DNA of 46,074 nt. Source: Deltaproteobacteria bacterium (GTDB taxonomy: Bacteria; Desulfobacterota; Desulfuromonadia; Desulfuromonadales; Geopsychrobacteraceae). Both the position numbers and the translations under genes were made by a program. Every line of letters starts with the position of its first letter. Positions within the stretch are counted from its first letter, which is position 1. Location of the stretch: contig JAJRQI010000066.1 of the NCBI GenBank assembly GCA_024280335.1, positions 1 to 46,074 on the forward strand, read 5' to 3'. Below the pieces are notes generated by a model. That model did no database searches. It had not been told where the DNA came from and was given only the letters and a program-made list of their open reading frames with translations. Of this stretch, positions 15,926 to 26,531 are shown piece by piece.

Positions 15926-16216
15926 ATGAACATCAGACCGTTGCAGGACCGTATCATCGTTGAGCGTGTCGAAGAGGAAACCACCACCGCCGGTGGCATC
16001 ATCATCCCGGATACTGTTTCCAAAGAGAAGCCCCAGGAAGGCAAGGTTGTTGCCGCCGGTAAAGGTAAAGTGACTCCGGAAGGTAAAGTACTGCCCCTCG
16101 ACGTAAAAGAGGGCGATCTGGTTCTGTTCGGCAAATATGCCGGCAGCGAGATCAAGGTTGACGGCGTAGAATATCTGATTATGCGCGAAGACGACATCCT
16201 CGGCGTTGTCGGTTAG
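15926..16216 (+). CDS. groES: Co-chaperonin GroES
   Basis: 96-aa HSP10 subunit that caps the GroEL ring during ATP-dependent folding in the cytoplasm. It starts [18 protein letters not shown], has the mobile loop [13 protein letters not shown], and continues through [14 protein letters not shown] to D-D-I-L-G-V-V. Length and order are standard. GAAAGGAG precedes the ATG at 15926. It is transcribed from a CIRCE-controlled promoter at 15738-15765. GroEL follows after 254 bases, far more than the usual few tens, because a repeat element lies between them. Confidence 0.98.
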   Translation: MNIRPLQDRIIVERVEEETTTAGGIIIPDTVSKEKPQEGKVVAAGKGKVTPEGKVLPLDVKEGDLVLFGKYAGSEIKVDGVEYLIMREDDILGVVG

Positions 16217-16292
16217 CAGGTTCCGCTTTTTCGCTCCGGCGACGTTGCCGGAACGAAAAAACGAAACTGTTCAGAGATTATCAACTAAATAG

Positions 16293-18114
<1,822 letters not shown>

Positions 18115-18144
18115 GCTGCCCGACCATCTTTCCCTGGTAAAAAG

Positions 18145-18184
18145 AAAACGGCCCGGCGGAAAAATCCGCCGGGCCGTTTTTGTT
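18145..18184 (+). terminator. Terminator of the groESL operon
   Basis: AAAACGGCCCGGCGGA pairs with TCCGCCGGGCCGTTTT across a 4-base loop and is followed by T. Very stable. Confidence 0.93.
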
Positions 18185-18187
18185 TGT

Positions 18188-18432
18188 ATCAGGGGCGCCC
18201 CGCCGGAGAGATCCGGCGAGGCGTTTCGCTTGTAGGGGCGACCCGCCGGAGAGATCCGGCGAGGCATTTCGCTTGTAGGGGCGACCCGCCGGAGAGATCC
18301 GGCGAGGCATTTCGCTTGTAGGGCGACCCGCCGGAGAGATCCGGCGGGGCGTTTCGCTTGTAGGGGCGACCCGCCGGGTCGCCCTGGTCGCTGACCGGGG
18401 AAGAAACGGGCGATCCAACGGATCGCCCCTAC
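18188..18432. repeat. Tandem 43-bp GGGGCGACCCGCC repeat array
   Basis: Four contiguous units built on GTAGGGGCGACCCGCCGGAG, AGATCCGGCGAGGC and ATTTCGCTT (43 bases together), with a few substitutions. A terminal part then ends GGCGATCC/GGATCGCCCCTAC. Related single elements occur at 20868, 29139 and 30557. Units abut directly, so this is not a CRISPR array. Confidence 0.88.
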
Positions 18433-18436
18433 GGCA

Positions 18437-19411
18437 TTACGACAACATCATCTCGCGCGACAGCTGCCGAGCCATAGGTGCGACAGTCAGCTCAAACTCC
18501 TTCTCCCCGCCGGTGAACAGCACCTCAACCTGTGCTTCCTCCTTGCCCTTGCCGTAGGATGCGAGGATCGCGGCGGCTTTTTCCAGATCGTCCTGGTTCT
18601 GTTCGCCGCAGAACAGTCCCAGAGGGCCGTTGAACTTGCGGCAATGCAGCTTCGTCTGCTCTTTTGCCAGTTCATGGATCAGATCATTGTCAGCCTGATT
18701 TCTTCCCAGTACCAGCTTGGCGGTCGGCGAAAGGCGGAATTGGCGCCCGGCCTTGAGCAGTTCCACATCGTTGGGGCCGGCCTGCGGATCGTGCTGCAGC
18801 AGATCACGCAACTGATTGGAGAAGCCTGCTTCGGTCAGCAGACAACCGCCGCCGCTGGAAGGAAAATCATGAAATCCCCAGGCAACCGCCAGCGCTTGTT
18901 GCGGACGGCGTGAGCGCCCCTGGAAATCGAGCAGCTGTTCCCGATCGACCAGACCGCTCTCTTCCATCGGTGTAATCGGCAACCGTTTCGCCGAGAGCGG
19001 GCGCAACACCAGGTCCTTATGGTCGGAGTAGCTGGCAACTGAGCGCAGGGCGTTGGCATTCTGACTCATCGGCCGCTGGCCGAGAACTTCACCGGAAAAG
19101 AGAAAGTCGAAACCCTCTTTCTGCATAATCTCGCCCGCCAGCCGAAACATCATCGCATGACAGTCGATGCAGGGGTTCATATTGCGCCCGTAGCCGTATT
19201 TCGGTTGCTTGACCATCTGCAGATGGACAGTGCTGATCTCTTGGACGATCAGCGGTACGCAGATCCGTTCTGCGGCAGCCTTGGCTTTTTTCGACCCGAA
19301 GAAAGGGGTGACAAAAGAGATGCCGGTGACCTCGATCCCCTGACGTTGCAGCGCCATCGCCGCCAAGGTGCTGTCCAAACCGCCCGACATAAGTCCCAGT
19401 GCTTTACTCAT
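18437..19411 (-). CDS. PP-loop ATP pyrophosphatase, ThiI/MnmA-like sulfurtransferase family
   Basis: 324-aa cytoplasmic protein. The N terminus has the PP-loop L-M-S-G-G-L-D-S-T (residues 7-15), which binds ATP and adenylates a substrate in tRNA thiolases and related enzymes. C-I-D-C-H near residue 83 is the kind of cysteine pair that carries sulfur or a metal cluster in this family. The C-terminal third (L-V-L-G-R-N-Q-A-D-N-D and P-L-G-L-F-C-G) resembles the NFACT-R-like RNA-binding domain (old DUF814). I therefore infer a tRNA or thiamin sulfur-transfer role, but the exact substrate cannot be assigned. It is too short and lacks the THUMP domain of true ThiI, and lacks the full MnmA architecture. 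GGAG precedes the ATG at 19411. It stands alone. Confidence 0.8.
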   Translation of the reverse strand: MSKALGLMSGGLDSTLAAMALQRQGIEVTGISFVTPFFGSKKAKAAAERICVPLIVQEISTVHLQMVKQPKYGYGRNMNPCIDCHAMMFRLAGEIMQKEGFDFLFSGEVLGQRPMSQNANALRSVASYSDHKDLVLRPLSAKRLPITPMEESGLVDREQLLDFQGRSRRPQQALAVAWGFHDFPSSGGGCLLTEAGFSNQLRDLLQHDPQAGPNDVELLKAGRQFRLSPTAKLVLGRNQADNDLIHELAKEQTKLHCRKFNGPLGLFCGEQNQDDLEKAAAILASYGKGKEEAQVEVLFTGGEKEFELTVAPMARQLSREMMLS

Positions 19412-19489
19412 TTTCTACTCCGTTAAACTTGATTAATTTATGTAGCAACCTGCGCAGACTAGCATAGGATAATCGTTGAGGACAAGCTT

Positions 19490-19639
19490 GATGGCTAAGC
19501 AAAAAGTCCGCCCTACTGCGTTGCAGCGTTTTTTCAGGACCTCGACATACCATATGTATGCCTTCACCCCTGAAAAACCACTACGCCTTGTAGGACGAAT
19601 TTTTTGCTTAGCCATCTGGTTCTTTCCTGCGAGGCCATC
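19490..19639 (-). repeat. 150-bp terminal-inverted-repeat element, second copy
   Basis: Reverse-oriented copy of 16293-16441. Outer ends are CTTGATGGC and GCCATCAAG, a perfect pair. The inner CATACATATGGTATG and GTAGGGCGGACTTTTTGC blocks align with the other copy. It lies between the PP-loop gene and pilT. Confidence 0.88.
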
Positions 19640-19756
19640 AAGTTGATTTTGCTTGTTTCCCGTGCGGTTAATCGTGACAGCAGTGCTTGACAGCCACAGG
19701 TCCGGCTGTCAGAATAAAAAATTCTTAATCTTGTGGGCGATCAAAGGGGTGACCAG

Positions 19757-20830
19757 ATGGCAAAAATCGATGCTCTTTTCAAAATGATGCAGCAGCAGGG
19801 CGCCAGCGACCTGCATATGTCCAGCGGCGCACCGCCGATTTTCCGCCTGCACGGCGAAATGGTCCGGATCAAGTCTCCCGACCTGAGCAATGAGCAGGTC
19901 ACGGCACTGCTTTTTGAGATTCTGGATGAGGAACAGAAGCAGACCTTCGAAACCACCCGCGACCTCGATTTTGCTTATGAAATCCCCGGCTTGGCACGTT
20001 TCCGGGGCAATATCCTCGATACCTACCGGGGCGTCGCCGCAGTGTTCCGTATCATCCCCAGTGAAATATTGACCGCCGATCAGTTGAAGTTGCCGGAGGG
20101 GGTGCGCAAAATGACTCGCTTCAACAAAGGCCTGGTGCTGGTTACCGGACCGACCGGCAGCGGCAAGTCGACCACCCTGGCGGCGATGATCGACCTGATC
20201 AACAGTACCCGCAAAGAGCACATCCTGACCCTGGAAGATCCGCTGGAATTTATCCATCAAAATAAGAAATCGTTGCTCAATCAACGCCAGATCGGCACCC
20301 ACAGCCAATCGTTCGCCAGTGCTCTGCGGGCGGCGTTGCGGGAGGATCCCGACATTATTCTGGTCGGCGAGATGCGCGACCTGGAAACCATCGAACTGGC
20401 GATGAGTGCCGCCGAGACCGGCCACCTGGTATTCGGCACCCTGCACACCAATTCAGCGCCCAAGACCATCGACCGGATCATCGACGTCTTCCCCACCGAT
20501 GCCCAAGCACAGGTACGCAGCATGCTCGGGGAAAGCCTCAAAGGGGTGGTCTGCCAGCAGTTGTTGAAAACCGCTGACGGCAAGGGGCGGGTTGCGGCGC
20601 TGGAGATTATGCTCGGCAATGCAGCGGTCGGCAACCTGATCCGCGAAGGCAAGACCTTCCAGCTCCCTTCGATTATCCAGACCGCACGCGGCGAGGGGAT
20701 GCAGCTGATGGACAGTCACCTGATGAGTATGCTTGATGAGGGTAAGATTACCGCCACAGAGGCACATCGCTGCGCCGTGGACAAGCGAACCTTTGAGTCG
20801 CGTTTGCCGAAGGATGCGCAACCGGAGTAG
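19757..20830 (+). CDS. pilT: Type IV pilus retraction ATPase, PilT family
   Basis: 357-aa hexameric secretion-type ATPase that powers pilus retraction at the inner membrane. The start ATG 19757 has AAGGGG upstream. Visible motifs: the N-terminal A-S-D-L-H-M-S-S-G domain, Walker A G-P-T-G-S-G-K-S-T near residue 135, the Asp box L-E-D-P-L-E-F, Walker B D-I-I-L-V-G-E-M-R-D near residue 200, and the His box F-G-T-L-H-T-N-S-A. The C terminus is shorter than in E. coli-type PilU. PilT paralogues are usual in Geobacter relatives and this could be one of several. The gene is monocistronic here; no pilin genes are near, so its partner pilus is encoded elsewhere. Confidence 0.93.
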   Translation: MAKIDALFKMMQQQGASDLHMSSGAPPIFRLHGEMVRIKSPDLSNEQVTALLFEILDEEQKQTFETTRDLDFAYEIPGLARFRGNILDTYRGVAAVFRIIPSEILTADQLKLPEGVRKMTRFNKGLVLVTGPTGSGKSTTLAAMIDLINSTRKEHILTLEDPLEFIHQNKKSLLNQRQIGTHSQSFASALRAALREDPDIILVGEMRDLETIELAMSAAETGHLVFGTLHTNSAPKTIDRIIDVFPTDAQAQVRSMLGESLKGVVCQQLLKTADGKGRVAALEIMLGNAAVGNLIREGKTFQLPSIIQTARGEGMQLMDSHLMSMLDEGKITATEAHRCAVDKRTFESRLPKDAQPE

Positions 20831-20867
20831 TTGTCTGCTGCGGGGGAAAAAGGTTATAGTGTGGATT

Positions 20868-20892
20868 GTAGGGGCGAACCTTGTGTTCGCCC
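20868..20892. repeat. Single GGGGCGA-type palindromic repeat
   Basis: GTAGGGGCGAACC and GTTCGCCC form a short hairpin between pilT and moaA, related to the array at 18188-18432. Confidence 0.6.
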
Positions 20893-20949
20893 TTTTCGTA
20901 ACCTATAGATGGGCGATCACAAGCAGCGCCCCACATATCGGATAAAATC

Positions 20950-21930
20950 TTGCGCGATTCCTTTGCCCGAAAAATAGATTACCTGCGGATTTCGATTACC
21001 GATCGCTGCAATCTGCGCTGTCGCTACTGCATGCCGGAAGTGGGGGTCCCCTCGGTCGGCCATCAAGCGGTGATGAGTTATGAAGAGCTGCTGCGGGTCG
21101 CTCGGGTGGCCGTCGATCTGGGGGTACGGAAAATCCGCATCACCGGCGGTGAACCTCTGGTGCGTAAAGGCTTGATCAGTTTTGTCAGCGAGCTGAGCCG
21201 GTTACCGCAACACCCTGAAATCACCCTGACCACCAACGGGCTGCTGTTGGCCGACAACGCCGTGCCCCTGAAGCAGGCGGGGCTATCGCGGGTCAATGTC
21301 AGCCTGGACAGTCTGCAGCCGGAGCGTTTTGCGGAGATGACTCGCCGGGAGGGTCTGGATCAAGTTCTGCGGGGGATCGCCGCTGCCGAAGCCGCCGACT
21401 TGGGGCCGATCAAGATCAATGTGGTGCCGATTCTGGGGGTCAATGCGGATGAAATTGCCGATTTCGGCCGGCTGACCTTTGTCCATCCCTGGCAGGTGCG
21501 CTTTATCGAATTCATGCCAGTCAGTTCGGGGCTGGATTACACCCCCGAGCAACTCTATCCGGCCAGTAAAATCGAGGCGGATCTACAACAGCTGGCCCCG
21601 CTGACACGGGAAGAACGTCATGGGATTGTCGGCCCGGCACGAATTTATCGACTGCAGGGCGCGCAGGGGACCGTCGGAATTATCCCGGCCGTTTCGGAAC
21701 ATTTTTGCGGTGACTGCAATCGGCTGCGCCTGACCGCTGACGGCCAGCTGCGCCCCTGCCTGTTCTCACAGCAGGAGATCGATCTGTTGTCGATTTTGCG
21801 CCAGGGGTGCAGCGACGAGCTGTTGGCCGAGCTGTTGGGTAAATCGGTACGGGACAAACCGGAACGACACGGGTTACGCGACGCGGACTATACGCCCGGG
21901 AAGCGGCGGATGCACGGCATCGGCGGCTGA
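20950..21930 (+). CDS. moaA: GTP 3',8-cyclase MoaA (molybdenum cofactor step 1)
   Basis: 326-aa radical SAM enzyme that, with MoaC, converts GTP to cyclic pyranopterin monophosphate. The N-terminal cluster motif is C-N-L-R-C-R-Y-C near residues 20-27, followed by the SAM-binding G-G-E-P. The C-terminal substrate cluster has C-G-D-C-N-R-L-R-L and a third Cys in L-R-P-C-L. The extreme C terminus ends G-G, needed for activity in the family. The start is a TTG at 20950 with only a weak CGGA site; no better ATG gives the family N terminus. A strong terminator follows at 21955-21991. moaC lies at 35448-35927. Molybdenum enzymes such as formate dehydrogenase would use the product; none is in the window. 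Confidence 0.95.
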   Translation: MRDSFARKIDYLRISITDRCNLRCRYCMPEVGVPSVGHQAVMSYEELLRVARVAVDLGVRKIRITGGEPLVRKGLISFVSELSRLPQHPEITLTTNGLLLADNAVPLKQAGLSRVNVSLDSLQPERFAEMTRREGLDQVLRGIAAAEAADLGPIKINVVPILGVNADEIADFGRLTFVHPWQVRFIEFMPVSSGLDYTPEQLYPASKIEADLQQLAPLTREERHGIVGPARIYRLQGAQGTVGIIPAVSEHFCGDCNRLRLTADGQLRPCLFSQQEIDLLSILRQGCSDELLAELLGKSVRDKPERHGLRDADYTPGKRRMHGIGG

Positions 21931-21954
21931 CGGGAGTGCAACAAACGGAAACGG

Positions 21955-21991
21955 AAAAAGGAGCAGGCTATGAGTAGCTGCTCCTTTTTTT
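21955..21991. terminator. Bidirectional terminator between moaA and tatA
   Basis: AAAAAGGAGCAG pairs with CTGCTCCTTTTT across an 11-base loop, with A- and T-runs on both sides. It ends the convergent moaA and tatA transcripts. Confidence 0.9.
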
Positions 21992-22016
21992 GCGCTCTTT
22001 TTAAGTGCGGAATCGG

Positions 22017-22226
22017 TCAGGCGTCTTTTTTGCCGTTGTCCTGATCCTCGATCTTCTCGACATCAGCTTCTTCGATCTCTTCATCTTCGGCATCGTTGAC
22101 ACCTTTTTTGAAGTTGCGTAATCCTTTGCCGAGGGCGCTACCGACCTGCGGCAGTTTCCCGGCACCGAAGATGATCATCACCAGTACCAGGATGATCAGC
22201 AGTTCTTGTGTTCCCAATCCAAACAT
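22017..22226 (-). CDS. tatA: Sec-independent translocase subunit TatA/TatE
   Basis: 69-aa membrane protein forming the Tat pore for folded proteins. It has the family layout: periplasmic M-F-G-L-G-T-Q-E, one transmembrane helix ([13 protein letters not shown]), the hinge G-A-G-K-L-P-Q-V-G, an amphipathic helix ([11 protein letters not shown]), and an acidic charged tail (E-D-E-E-I-E-E-A-D). AAGGAG precedes the ATG at 22226. Length and the F-G hinge favour TatA over TatB. tatC is not nearby. It lies downstream of the hydrogenase large-subunit gene on the same strand, but that hydrogenase lacks Tat signals, so the proximity may be chance. Confidence 0.93.
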   Translation of the reverse strand: MFGLGTQELLIILVLVMIIFGAGKLPQVGSALGKGLRNFKKGVNDAEDEEIEEADVEKIEDQDNGKKDA

Positions 22227-22401
22227 GTGACTTCTCCTTATGGGGTCGAGACGGAAATCTTGATTTATCCGGACGGCACAACATACACCGGTCCGAAAAA
22301 AAAGACAATCGATCTTGCTCCTGTATACGCAGGCACAGTGTGGCCTGTAAGGATGCCCGCCGCCCGAACGGCGGGTGCAAAGCGACAGCGACCAATCGGA
22401 A

Positions 22402-23667
22402 TCAGTGGGTCGAACAACTCAGGCAGGGGTCGTAGGCACGGATCAGCATTTCGAGCCGCTTCCGCAGCTGTTCCTCCGGCAGCTCCAGCAGTTGCGGCAG
22501 CAGCAGCTGGATATCCGCTTCGATAGAAGCTAAATTCTGCGCGGTCGGGATCACACAATCGGCCTGCTGTAAAAAACCTTGCGGATCATATTCATAGCGA
22601 TGAAACAGCAGCCCGCGCGGGGCTTCAACCGCCGCAGTCCCTGCACCGCCTGCCGCCGGGGTGCTGTTGCTGGAAATTCTGTGCATGCCGCGCTGCAGCA
22701 GATCATCGATGGCGTGCAGCGCCGCTTCGATGTAGTGAATCACCTCAACCAGCCGGGCTTTGAGGTTTTCAAACGGATTGCGGCCGGCACGATCAAGCTG
22801 CAGAGCGTCGGCAACCTTGACCGCCATCGGTGACAGATGCCCGTCAGCGTTACAGATGCGTGCCTGCGAGCCGACCATATAGCAGCCGCTTTGCGTGCGG
22901 GCCAGCTTGGCGGTCGAATGCGGCAACAGATACTCTTCGATCTGCCGGCGGTATTCAGCGACCGGGTACTTTTCTCCACTGCTAAAAATCAGGCTGTCAC
23001 CGTGCAGCGGGTAGCGCTCCTCTGCCTGCAAACTGAGTGCTACCCGCTGACGACTGAATTGCGGATAGTCAAATTCAGCGAACAGTTCAACCGTGGCTTC
23101 CAGATCGGGCAGCGCGGCAACCAACTCCTGACGCAACTGTTTCAGCTGGCCGGCCTCCGGTTTGGCGGAAAAACCACCCAGGCAGGTGGTGACCGGATGG
23201 ATCGGCCGACCGCCGACCACTTCGCAGATTCGGTTGGCGACCCGCTTCAGGCGCAACGCCCGAGCCACCAGTTCCTGCCGCTCGTCGAGCAGTTGAAACA
23301 GGCTGGCCGCACCCAGATAATCGGGGACCGCCATAAAGTAGAGTTGCAACAGATGGCTCTGGACGATCTCACCGTAACTGAGCAGCCGACGCAACAGCTG
23401 CGCCGCCGGCGGTACCTCGATCCCCAGCGCGTTTTCCGTTGCCAGCAAGGATGCCAGGGTATGGGAGATCGAGCAGACCCCACAGACCCGGGCGACGATG
23501 GTCGCGACATCACGGTAGTGACGCCCCTGCAGCAGCGCTTCGAAAAAACGCGGTGTCTCAACCACTTCCAGGCGACAACCGGTCACCTTCCCCGCTTTTC
23601 GCTCAATAATCAGCTGGGCATGCCCCTCAATCCGGGTCAGGTAGTCGAGTTTGATCCGCTGACTCAC
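22402..23667 (-). CDS. hydA: NiFe hydrogenase large (alpha) subunit, group 3 type
   Basis: 421-aa catalytic subunit of a cytoplasmic NiFe hydrogenase. The N-terminal L1 motif is R-I-E-G-H near residue 12, with C-G-V-C near residues 62-65. The C-terminal L2 motif is D-P-C-L-S-C-S-T-H, so all four cysteine ligands are present. The protein ends exactly at the His after which the maturation protease normally cuts, so there is no C-terminal extension to remove and no protease gene is seen nearby. The small-subunit gene ends inside this start codon (23664-23667 overlap), indicating tight coupling. The relation to the HydA/MvhA/FrhA cluster (groups 3a-3c) is read from the subunit set rather than from phylogeny. 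A G/C hairpin without T-run lies downstream near 22356-22375. Confidence 0.93.
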   Translation of the reverse strand: MSQRIKLDYLTRIEGHAQLIIERKAGKVTGCRLEVVETPRFFEALLQGRHYRDVATIVARVCGVCSISHTLASLLATENALGIEVPPAAQLLRRLLSYGEIVQSHLLQLYFMAVPDYLGAASLFQLLDERQELVARALRLKRVANRICEVVGGRPIHPVTTCLGGFSAKPEAGQLKQLRQELVAALPDLEATVELFAEFDYPQFSRQRVALSLQAEERYPLHGDSLIFSSGEKYPVAEYRRQIEEYLLPHSTAKLARTQSGCYMVGSQARICNADGHLSPMAVKVADALQLDRAGRNPFENLKARLVEVIHYIEAALHAIDDLLQRGMHRISSNSTPAAGGAGTAAVEAPRGLLFHRYEYDPQGFLQQADCVIPTAQNLASIEADIQLLLPQLLELPEEQLRKRLEMLIRAYDPCLSCSTH

Positions 23668-24404
23668 TTGGCACTCTCCTGTTCACCGATATTGAAGGTA
23701 CGGTACTGGTCGAGAATTTCGTCAAAACATAACCCGTGTTGCTCAAGAATACGATGATAGGGGGAGGTTCGCGGGTTGTCGATCAGCCCGCGACAGCCGC
23801 GACAGTGGCCGCCGCCGTCGATACAGATCGCCCGGCAACCGGCGCGGGTCACCGGACCGAGGCAGACCTGGCCGTAATCGAAACTGCAGGGATATTCAGC
23901 CAGTTTGCACTCGACGCAGACGGCAAAACTGGGCAGCTCCGGCTGCTGTTTCAGCAGCAGCGCCTGCAGGATCGCCAGAAACTCCCGGCCGTCGATCGGG
24001 CAGCCCGGCACCCGGAAATCAACCTTGACCACTGCCGAAAGCGGCTGTGGGGTTTCTGTGTAAAGATGCGGCAGATCGCTGCCGTAGACCTGCTGACGCA
24101 ACACCTCGGCAGTCCGGTCGCTGCCGAGCGCGTTGACTCCACCGTTATCGGCGCAGGAACCGAGCGCAACCAGAACCTGACTGCGATCACGTATCTGCTG
24201 CAAGCGTTGCCGGTCGCCGGGGCGACAGATGCTGCCTTCGACAAAAGCGATCTCGAGCTGCGCGACACGCTCCGACATCAATTCGCGAAATTCGACAATC
24301 TCCACCAGTTGCAGCACCTGCAGCAGCTCCTCTTCCAGATTCATCACCGTCAGCTGGCAACCTTCGCATCCGGCAAAATCGAAAAACCCGATCTTTGTTT
24401 TCAT
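23664..24404 (-). CDS. hydD: NiFe hydrogenase small (delta) subunit, group 3 type
   Basis: 246-aa electron-transfer subunit with three Fe-S clusters predicted. The proximal cluster starts at G-C-E-G-C near residues 13-16, with further ligands at G-S-C-A-D and G-C-P-I. The C-terminal medial and distal region has C-V-E-C-K, C-L-G-P-V-T-R-A-G-C, I-C-I-D-G-G-G-H-C and R-G-C-R-G, the pattern of FrhG/MvhG/HydD. There is no Tat signal peptide, so the enzyme is cytoplasmic. Its stop overlaps the large-subunit start by 4 bases. The ATG at 24404 lies only 4 bases from a repeat element (24409-24634), which leaves a poor ribosome site (CGAGACC). Expression may depend on this inserted leader. Confidence 0.92.
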   Translation of the reverse strand: MKTKIGFFDFAGCEGCQLTVMNLEEELLQVLQLVEIVEFRELMSERVAQLEIAFVEGSICRPGDRQRLQQIRDRSQVLVALGSCADNGGVNALGSDRTAEVLRQQVYGSDLPHLYTETPQPLSAVVKVDFRVPGCPIDGREFLAILQALLLKQQPELPSFAVCVECKLAEYPCSFDYGQVCLGPVTRAGCRAICIDGGGHCRGCRGLIDNPRTSPYHRILEQHGLCFDEILDQYRTFNIGEQESAK

Positions 24405-24408
24405 CGTT

Positions 24409-24634
24409 GATGGTCTCGCAAAAAAAGGAATTGGATGTCTGCTTCGCTCAAGCTAGCAAAATCGTAATCATCCAGCACTATCTGAACTCTTGGCAAAACA
24501 TCCGTCATCCCCGAATGATTCTATCGGGGATCCATGGTTTTAGGTCTGGATTCCCGATTACACCCTCGGGAATGACGGATTACTTATTGTGCGTAATAGT
24601 TCCCCATAAAAAAGAATGATCCGGTGACGCCATC
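24409..24634. repeat. Composite repeat filling the hydBG-hydD gap (element within element)
   Basis: The outer ends GATGGTCTCGCAAAAA and GACGCCATC match the ends of the family at 16293 and 19490. Inside, 24464-24601 is a copy of the 140-bp element at 7773-7912 (shared CCGTCATCCCCGAATGATTC, TAGGTCTGGATTCCCGATTA). Nested insertion is the simplest reading. The right edge overlaps the stop codon of the upstream gene. Confidence 0.75.
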
Positions 24635-26531
24635 ATCGTTCGATCGCCTCGGCCAGGTGCTTGATGCTATGATAGGAGAAGATCGGGCCGCTCTCGCAGA
24701 CACAGATGTTGTTGATCCGGCATTTGCCGCACTTGCCGAGTCCGCACTTCATGTGCCGCTCCAGATTCAGGTAGATATCTTCATCATCCAGGCCCATGCG
24801 GAACAGCAACGGGTTGATCTGGCGATACATTCCCGGCGGCCCGGAGACCGCCGCGACCGTCCGCTGCGGATTGATCTCCAAATCCTTGAACAGATAGCTG
24901 ACATCGACCGCCGGGACACCCCAATGATTCTGCTGATCCTTCACCGCGATCCGGCAATCGAGCAGACCGGACTGGTGCCAGTCGAGCAGATCCTGCGGGA
25001 ACATCAGCGACTCGATATCACGACCACCGCAGAGCAGAGTAATGCGACCGAACTCCTGCCGCTGCTTCAGCGCGGCCAGCAGCAGCGAGCGGATTGCCAG
25101 CAGACCACGACCGCCGGCAACCAGCAGCAGATCTTTGCCGAGCATCTGCGCTAACGGATAGCCGGTACCGAAGGGGCCGCGGATACCGATGCTGTCCCCC
25201 TCGCGGGTGCGGTGCAGCGCCTGGGTCAGGGCACCGGCCTTGCGGATGACGACCTCGATCAGGTTGCCGCCATCGGGTGGCGAGGTGATCGAGAAAGGCG
25301 CTTCACCCAGGCCGAAAACGGAGAGTTCAACAAAGCAGCCGGGCGTGAAATCGAGCGGTTGCGGCAGTTGTAATTTGAACAGCCGGTCCTGTTCCGAGAG
25401 ACTGCGGACTTCAAGTACCTGGGCCATCTGCGGTTGATATTCGCTGCCCGGCTGATCGCTGATCAGCGCCGGCGGCGCGGTGGCGAACAGGCGATTGAGC
25501 ACCTCGACCGGTTCGATCTGCGACAGACATTCACGGCTGCAACGGCCGCAGCCGACACAGGCGGTGCGCTGATACTTGTCCCACAGATACTTGTATTTGC
25601 GATAAAAACGGTGGCGCTGGCGATCGGCCTGACTGGAACGAAAATTTTCGCCGTCGGCGATCTGGGCGAACTGATCGAACTGACAGGAATCCCAGGTGCG
25701 GATCCGCTGCCCTTCCTGCAGGTTGATCTCCAGTTTGTCCTGCACGTTAAAGCAATAGCAGCTGGGGCAGAGCAAAGTGCAGGAGCCGCAACCGAGACAA
25801 TCCTGCCCCAGTTCCTGCCAGATATCGTCCTCATAGGCCTCTTCCATCAGCGACGGCAGCGACTCGATCGGAAACTGGACCTTGTTGCTGCACTGTTTCA
25901 CCTGCAGCGGCAGCGGTGATTCCGCTACGCCGTCGAAGATCTCCGGAGCATGGTTTTGCAGCAGCTGCAGTCCCCGTTCGCTGCCGCTTTGCAACAGATA
26001 GCTATCGTCACGCCGGTGCAGAAACAGATCGAACCCCTCAGCAATCCGGTCGGTGCCGAGGCTGGTGCAGAAGCAGTATTCATCCGGCGTACAGTCGACG
26101 CCGACCAGCAGGGTCGCTTCCCGTTTGGCCCGATAGGAGCTGTCCGATTCCCCGTCGAACAGGCAATCATCGAGAATTTTGACCGCGTGCAGGTCACAGG
26201 GATGCATGCCGAAAATGATCCGCGGCGGTGCTGCGGTCTCCGGTTGCAGCAGGATATTTTCATCCAGTTTGAAGCGGAACAGTTGATCCCAGTTGGGAAA
26301 CAGAAATTTTTTCGGCGAGTGGACTGCCGGTGGAAAATCGAGCAGCAGATCTGCGGCATCCTGCAAGCTGTCCAGAACGATCCGGCCACGCTTGTTCTGG
26401 GCGCCGACGACATCATAGGCGAGCAGCAGCGAGCGGACAAAGCGCAGCACATCGGCCTGTGGCATGGCACGCCAGTGTGAGTCGGAGAGCAGAGCAGATG
26501 GATTCTGCAACGAAGAAGCGGGAGTCATCAT
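24633..26531 (-). CDS. Fused hydrogenase electron-transfer subunit (HydB-HydG type: 4Fe-4S plus FAD/NAD(P) plus 2Fe-2S)
   Basis: 632-aa cytoplasmic protein joining two subunits that are separate in classical group 3b sulfhydrogenases. Residues 1 to about 355 match the beta (HydB) subunit and end in two ferredoxin-type sites: C-L-G-C-G-S-C-T-L-L-C near 245-255 and C-V-G-C-G-R-C-S-R-E-C near 325-335. Residues about 370-632 match the gamma (HydG) flavin reductase: G-E-A-P-F-S-I-T-S (FAD), V-A-G-G-R-G-L-L (NAD(P)), S-G-P-P-G-M, and the 2Fe-2S binding C-G-L-G-K-C-G-K-C near 597-605 with a further C-V-C. The role is to pass electrons between the NiFe centre and NAD(P). Its start overlaps the stop of the upstream NtrC-type regulator by 4 bases. 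Confidence 0.88.
   Translation of the reverse strand: MMTPASSLQNPSALLSDSHWRAMPQADVLRFVRSLLLAYDVVGAQNKRGRIVLDSLQDAADLLLDFPPAVHSPKKFLFPNWDQLFRFKLDENILLQPETAAPPRIIFGMHPCDLHAVKILDDCLFDGESDSSYRAKREATLLVGVDCTPDEYCFCTSLGTDRIAEGFDLFLHRRDDSYLLQSGSERGLQLLQNHAPEIFDGVAESPLPLQVKQCSNKVQFPIESLPSLMEEAYEDDIWQELGQDCLGCGSCTLLCPSCYCFNVQDKLEINLQEGQRIRTWDSCQFDQFAQIADGENFRSSQADRQRHRFYRKYKYLWDKYQRTACVGCGRCSRECLSQIEPVEVLNRLFATAPPALISDQPGSEYQPQMAQVLEVRSLSEQDRLFKLQLPQPLDFTPGCFVELSVFGLGEAPFSITSPPDGGNLIEVVIRKAGALTQALHRTREGDSIGIRGPFGTGYPLAQMLGKDLLLVAGGRGLLAIRSLLLAALKQRQEFGRITLLCGGRDIESLMFPQDLLDWHQSGLLDCRIAVKDQQNHWGVPAVDVSYLFKDLEINPQRTVAAVSGPPGMYRQINPLLFRMGLDDEDIYLNLERHMKCGLGKCGKCRINNICVCESGPIFSYHSIKHLAEAIER

Noticed and set aside
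18188-18432. Possible CRISPR array
   Set aside because: The 43-bp units are contiguous with no unique spacers, and no cas gene is near.
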